Shown here: positions 4,285-5,566 of the stretch, piece by piece
Layout: every line of letters begins with the position of its first letter
Numbering within the stretch: position 1 is the stretch's first letter
Source: Thermoplasmata archaeon
GTDB lineage: Archaea > Thermoplasmatota > Thermoplasmata > Thermoplasmatales > Thermoplasmataceae
DNA length: 5,566 nt
Assembly: GCA_021790415.1 (NCBI GenBank)
Contig: JAJYDZ010000143.1
Location: forward strand, 1 to 5,566
Reading direction: 5' to 3'
Position numbers and translations under genes: made by a program
The notes under the pieces: generated by a model
What the model was told of the DNA's origin: nothing
The model's database searches: none
The model's input: the letters and a program-made list of their open reading frames with translations, nothing else

Positions 4285-5307
4285 ATGATGAATTTTGAAT
4301 ATAACCATGAGAAATACCGGGAAGCCGCACTTAAAGCATGGAGCACGATACGCAGAAATAAAATAGAAAGACTTAAGACCGTCAATGAGACTTTTGATGA
4401 TTACATATTTGACATTGATTCAAGAAAAGTTGCCTATGGGACATATTCTATAAATCCACCATTGATTAAAAAATCAAAACTTACCTGGATAGAGAAAGGA
4501 GGGGTTGGAAAAGAGCTCTCCGATGGGTGGGCGCTTAATTATGCAGTAGGCTGCACTCATGCTTGCAGGTTCTGCTACGTTGACAACATTCACAAGAGAT
4601 ATGGAGAGAGGAGAGCTGGTCCACTGGTTAATCGCGCTTGGGGAAATTATCTCTACACACCGTCAAATATCGACGAGGCCATTGCTAACACCAGTTGGGA
4701 ACGTTGGAAGGGCGTTGAGGTAATGATGTCTTCAACCCATGATCCTTACATTCCGACGCTGATTAATTCAACGAGGAAATTACTAGAGGCTGCTCTCCCC
4801 GCTGGTGTGAAGTTATGCATACAGACAAGATCTCCACTTGTCATGAGGGACTTCGATTATATCTCACAATACAGGGACCAAGTAAGAATACAGGTATCAG
4901 TTGCCACAATGAATGACCGTCTCAGTAGGATAATAGAGCCGAGAGTTGCACGACCTGAATCTAGGTTACACATACTAGAAATAGCGAAGCAATACGGCCT
5001 GAATACTGGAATTATTATCGCTCCAATAATGCCACCCCTTAAAATAAGGCAGTATCCATCTAAAGACATTGAGGAAATTGCTTCCAGACTTTCTCAGATT
5101 AAACCTGATAACATTTATGGAGAAAGTTTGCATGTTAGAGGGCCTAATATAAGTGAACTTGAAGCAATGCTTGGACAGAAATTGGATTTGGAAAATTTTG
5201 ATGCGGCAATAGAGGTGAAGTTTCACAAAACTCTGTCAAAATATGGGCTGAAGGGAAGATGGTGGAAGGAGCACAAATCTGGACCTTCATTCAAAGAAGC
5301 CCTGTAA
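4285..5307 (+). CDS. Radical SAM protein, SplB-like (COG1533)
   Basis: This complete 340-residue enzyme should bind a [4Fe-4S] cluster and cleave S-adenosylmethionine to a 5'-deoxyadenosyl radical. The cluster motif is C90-x3-C94-x2-C97 (GCTHACRFCYVDN). Residues about 85-290 form the partial TIM barrel: MMSSTHDPYIP (147-157), IQTRSPLVMRD (179-189), VSVATMNDRLSRIIEPR (204-220), IIIAPIMPPL (243-252) and GESLHVRGPN (279-288). The EPR motif and the G-E-x-L-x-x-R-G-x-N motif are typical of the COG1533 group named after spore photoproduct lyase. True photoproduct repair is not implied, since most archaeal members have unknown substrates. The first 80 residues are charged and have no clear domain; the C-terminus (LKGRWWKEH) is basic. 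The start is ATG ATG at 4285, with a TATA element upstream. The last 21 bases overlap the end of the convergent gene. Nucleic-acid or tRNA substrates are possible, but the sequence does not say. Confidence 0.88.
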   Translation: MMNFEYNHEKYREAALKAWSTIRRNKIERLKTVNETFDDYIFDIDSRKVAYGTYSINPPLIKKSKLTWIEKGGVGKELSDGWALNYAVGCTHACRFCYVDNIHKRYGERRAGPLVNRAWGNYLYTPSNIDEAIANTSWERWKGVEVMMSSTHDPYIPTLINSTRKLLEAALPAGVKLCIQTRSPLVMRDFDYISQYRDQVRIQVSVATMNDRLSRIIEPRVARPESRLHILEIAKQYGLNTGIIIAPIMPPLKIRQYPSKDIEEIASRLSQIKPDNIYGESLHVRGPNISELEAMLGQKLDLENFDAAIEVKFHKTLSKYGLKGRWWKEHKSGPSFKEAL

Positions 5308-5566
5308 GGACGTCCCCCTGCCCTCAACATAATGTTGTAGGTACTTAGTTATTTGTTCGCCACTCAGATTTTTTATTCTCCTGTTAAAGTCATCAATAAT
5401 ATCAAAAAATTTAGGCCTTTCGCCGCGCCCACCAGTTGAAGTGAATAACATAAAATAATGCTGTCCGCCTAATTGCTTTTCAATTTTCGTGCTCTCCGGT
5501 TTCTTTTTAAAGGCAAATTTTACAACCCGATTTGCATAATAGTTGAATATATCTTCATCCGTCTGG
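5287..5566 (-). CDS. C-terminal end of an unidentified protein, partial
   Basis: The - strand is open from the right edge of the window (first full codon 5565) to TGA at 5287-5289, giving the last 92 residues of a protein whose start is outside. It begins QTDEDIFNYYANRVVKFAF, then has basic KKKPESTKIEK, a hydrophobic strand QHYFMLFTSTGGRGERPKFF, a helix DIIDDFNRRIKNLSGEQITK and the tail GRGTSLQGFFE. The uninterrupted frame and natural composition support a real gene. The family is not recognised. The strand 'HYFMLFTSTG...' then helix is loosely like the end of three-Cys-motif partner proteins (TcmP), which occur beside CxxxCxxC radical SAM-like proteins; this is a hypothesis only. It converges on the radical SAM gene with a 21-bp tail-to-tail overlap (5287-5307), so transcripts from the two would be antisense at their ends. 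Confidence 0.65.
   Translation of the reverse strand, partial: QTDEDIFNYYANRVVKFAFKKKPESTKIEKQLGGQHYFMLFTSTGGRGERPKFFDIIDDFNRRIKNLSGEQITKYLQHYVEGRGTSLQGFFE

Noticed and set aside
4068..4385. Open - strand frame of 105 residues with hydrophobic start
   Set aside because: It spans the small gene, the intergenic palindromes and the start of the radical SAM gene. The hydrophobic, Ser-rich composition is what antisense of A/G-rich coding gives.
4857..5226. Two open - strand frames inside the radical SAM gene
   Set aside because: Both are opposite well-conserved radical SAM motifs (EPR, GES-RG-N) and have no supporting signals.
4285..5307. True spore photoproduct lyase
   Set aside because: The organism appears archaeal and non-sporulating, and the match is to the broader COG1533 group rather than to diagnostic lyase residues.

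Overview
The window looks like accessory DNA from an AT-rich archaeon. Four starts have a TATA-like element about 25-32 bases upstream with little or no leader, and the only clear Shine-Dalgarno site is GGTGA before the nuclease gene. Arginine is written mostly AGA/AGG and isoleucine often ATA. These traits fit Thermoplasmata (the Thermoplasma/Ferroplasma/Cuniculiplasma type), but no rRNA, tRNA or marker gene is present, so the assignment is an inference.

Layout. Bases 1-582 hold decayed coding sequence on the + strand: a possible thioredoxin-fold remnant (69-330) and a beta-rich, secreted-looking remnant (331-582), both broken by stops and frame changes. Bases 728-2252 are an insertion sequence of 1525 bp with exact 13-bp inverted ends and an IS4-like (IS1634-type) DDE transposase on the - strand. 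Its catalytic triad and YREK-type signature survive, but its N-terminal 68 residues lie in another frame. Bases 2253-2709 are gene-poor and contain short broken open frames, one of them (2482) behind a plausible leaderless promoter.

The second half is better preserved. A 355-residue - strand gene (2710-3777) has a PD-(D/E)XK nuclease domain like the N-terminus of type I restriction HsdR, with no helicase motor. Its separate C-terminal domain may be a PUA/EVE/ASCH-like barrel. Diverging from it is a small acidic gene of unknown function (4027-4215), whose real start may lie at 3975 across a frame break. Next is a complete radical SAM protein of the SplB-like (COG1533) type (4285-5307). The last gene (5287-5566, - strand) is the C-terminal end of an unidentified protein that enters from the right and overlaps the radical SAM gene tail to tail by 21 bp.

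Taken together, this is probably an island-like stretch: a mobile element, gene debris, a lone restriction-type nuclease and a radical SAM enzyme beside an unknown partner. The best candidate for something undescribed is the nuclease with its possible base-reading domain. Second is the convergent radical SAM/unknown pair, which recalls the 'three-Cys-motif partner' arrangement. A functional link between the two is not shown by the sequence.
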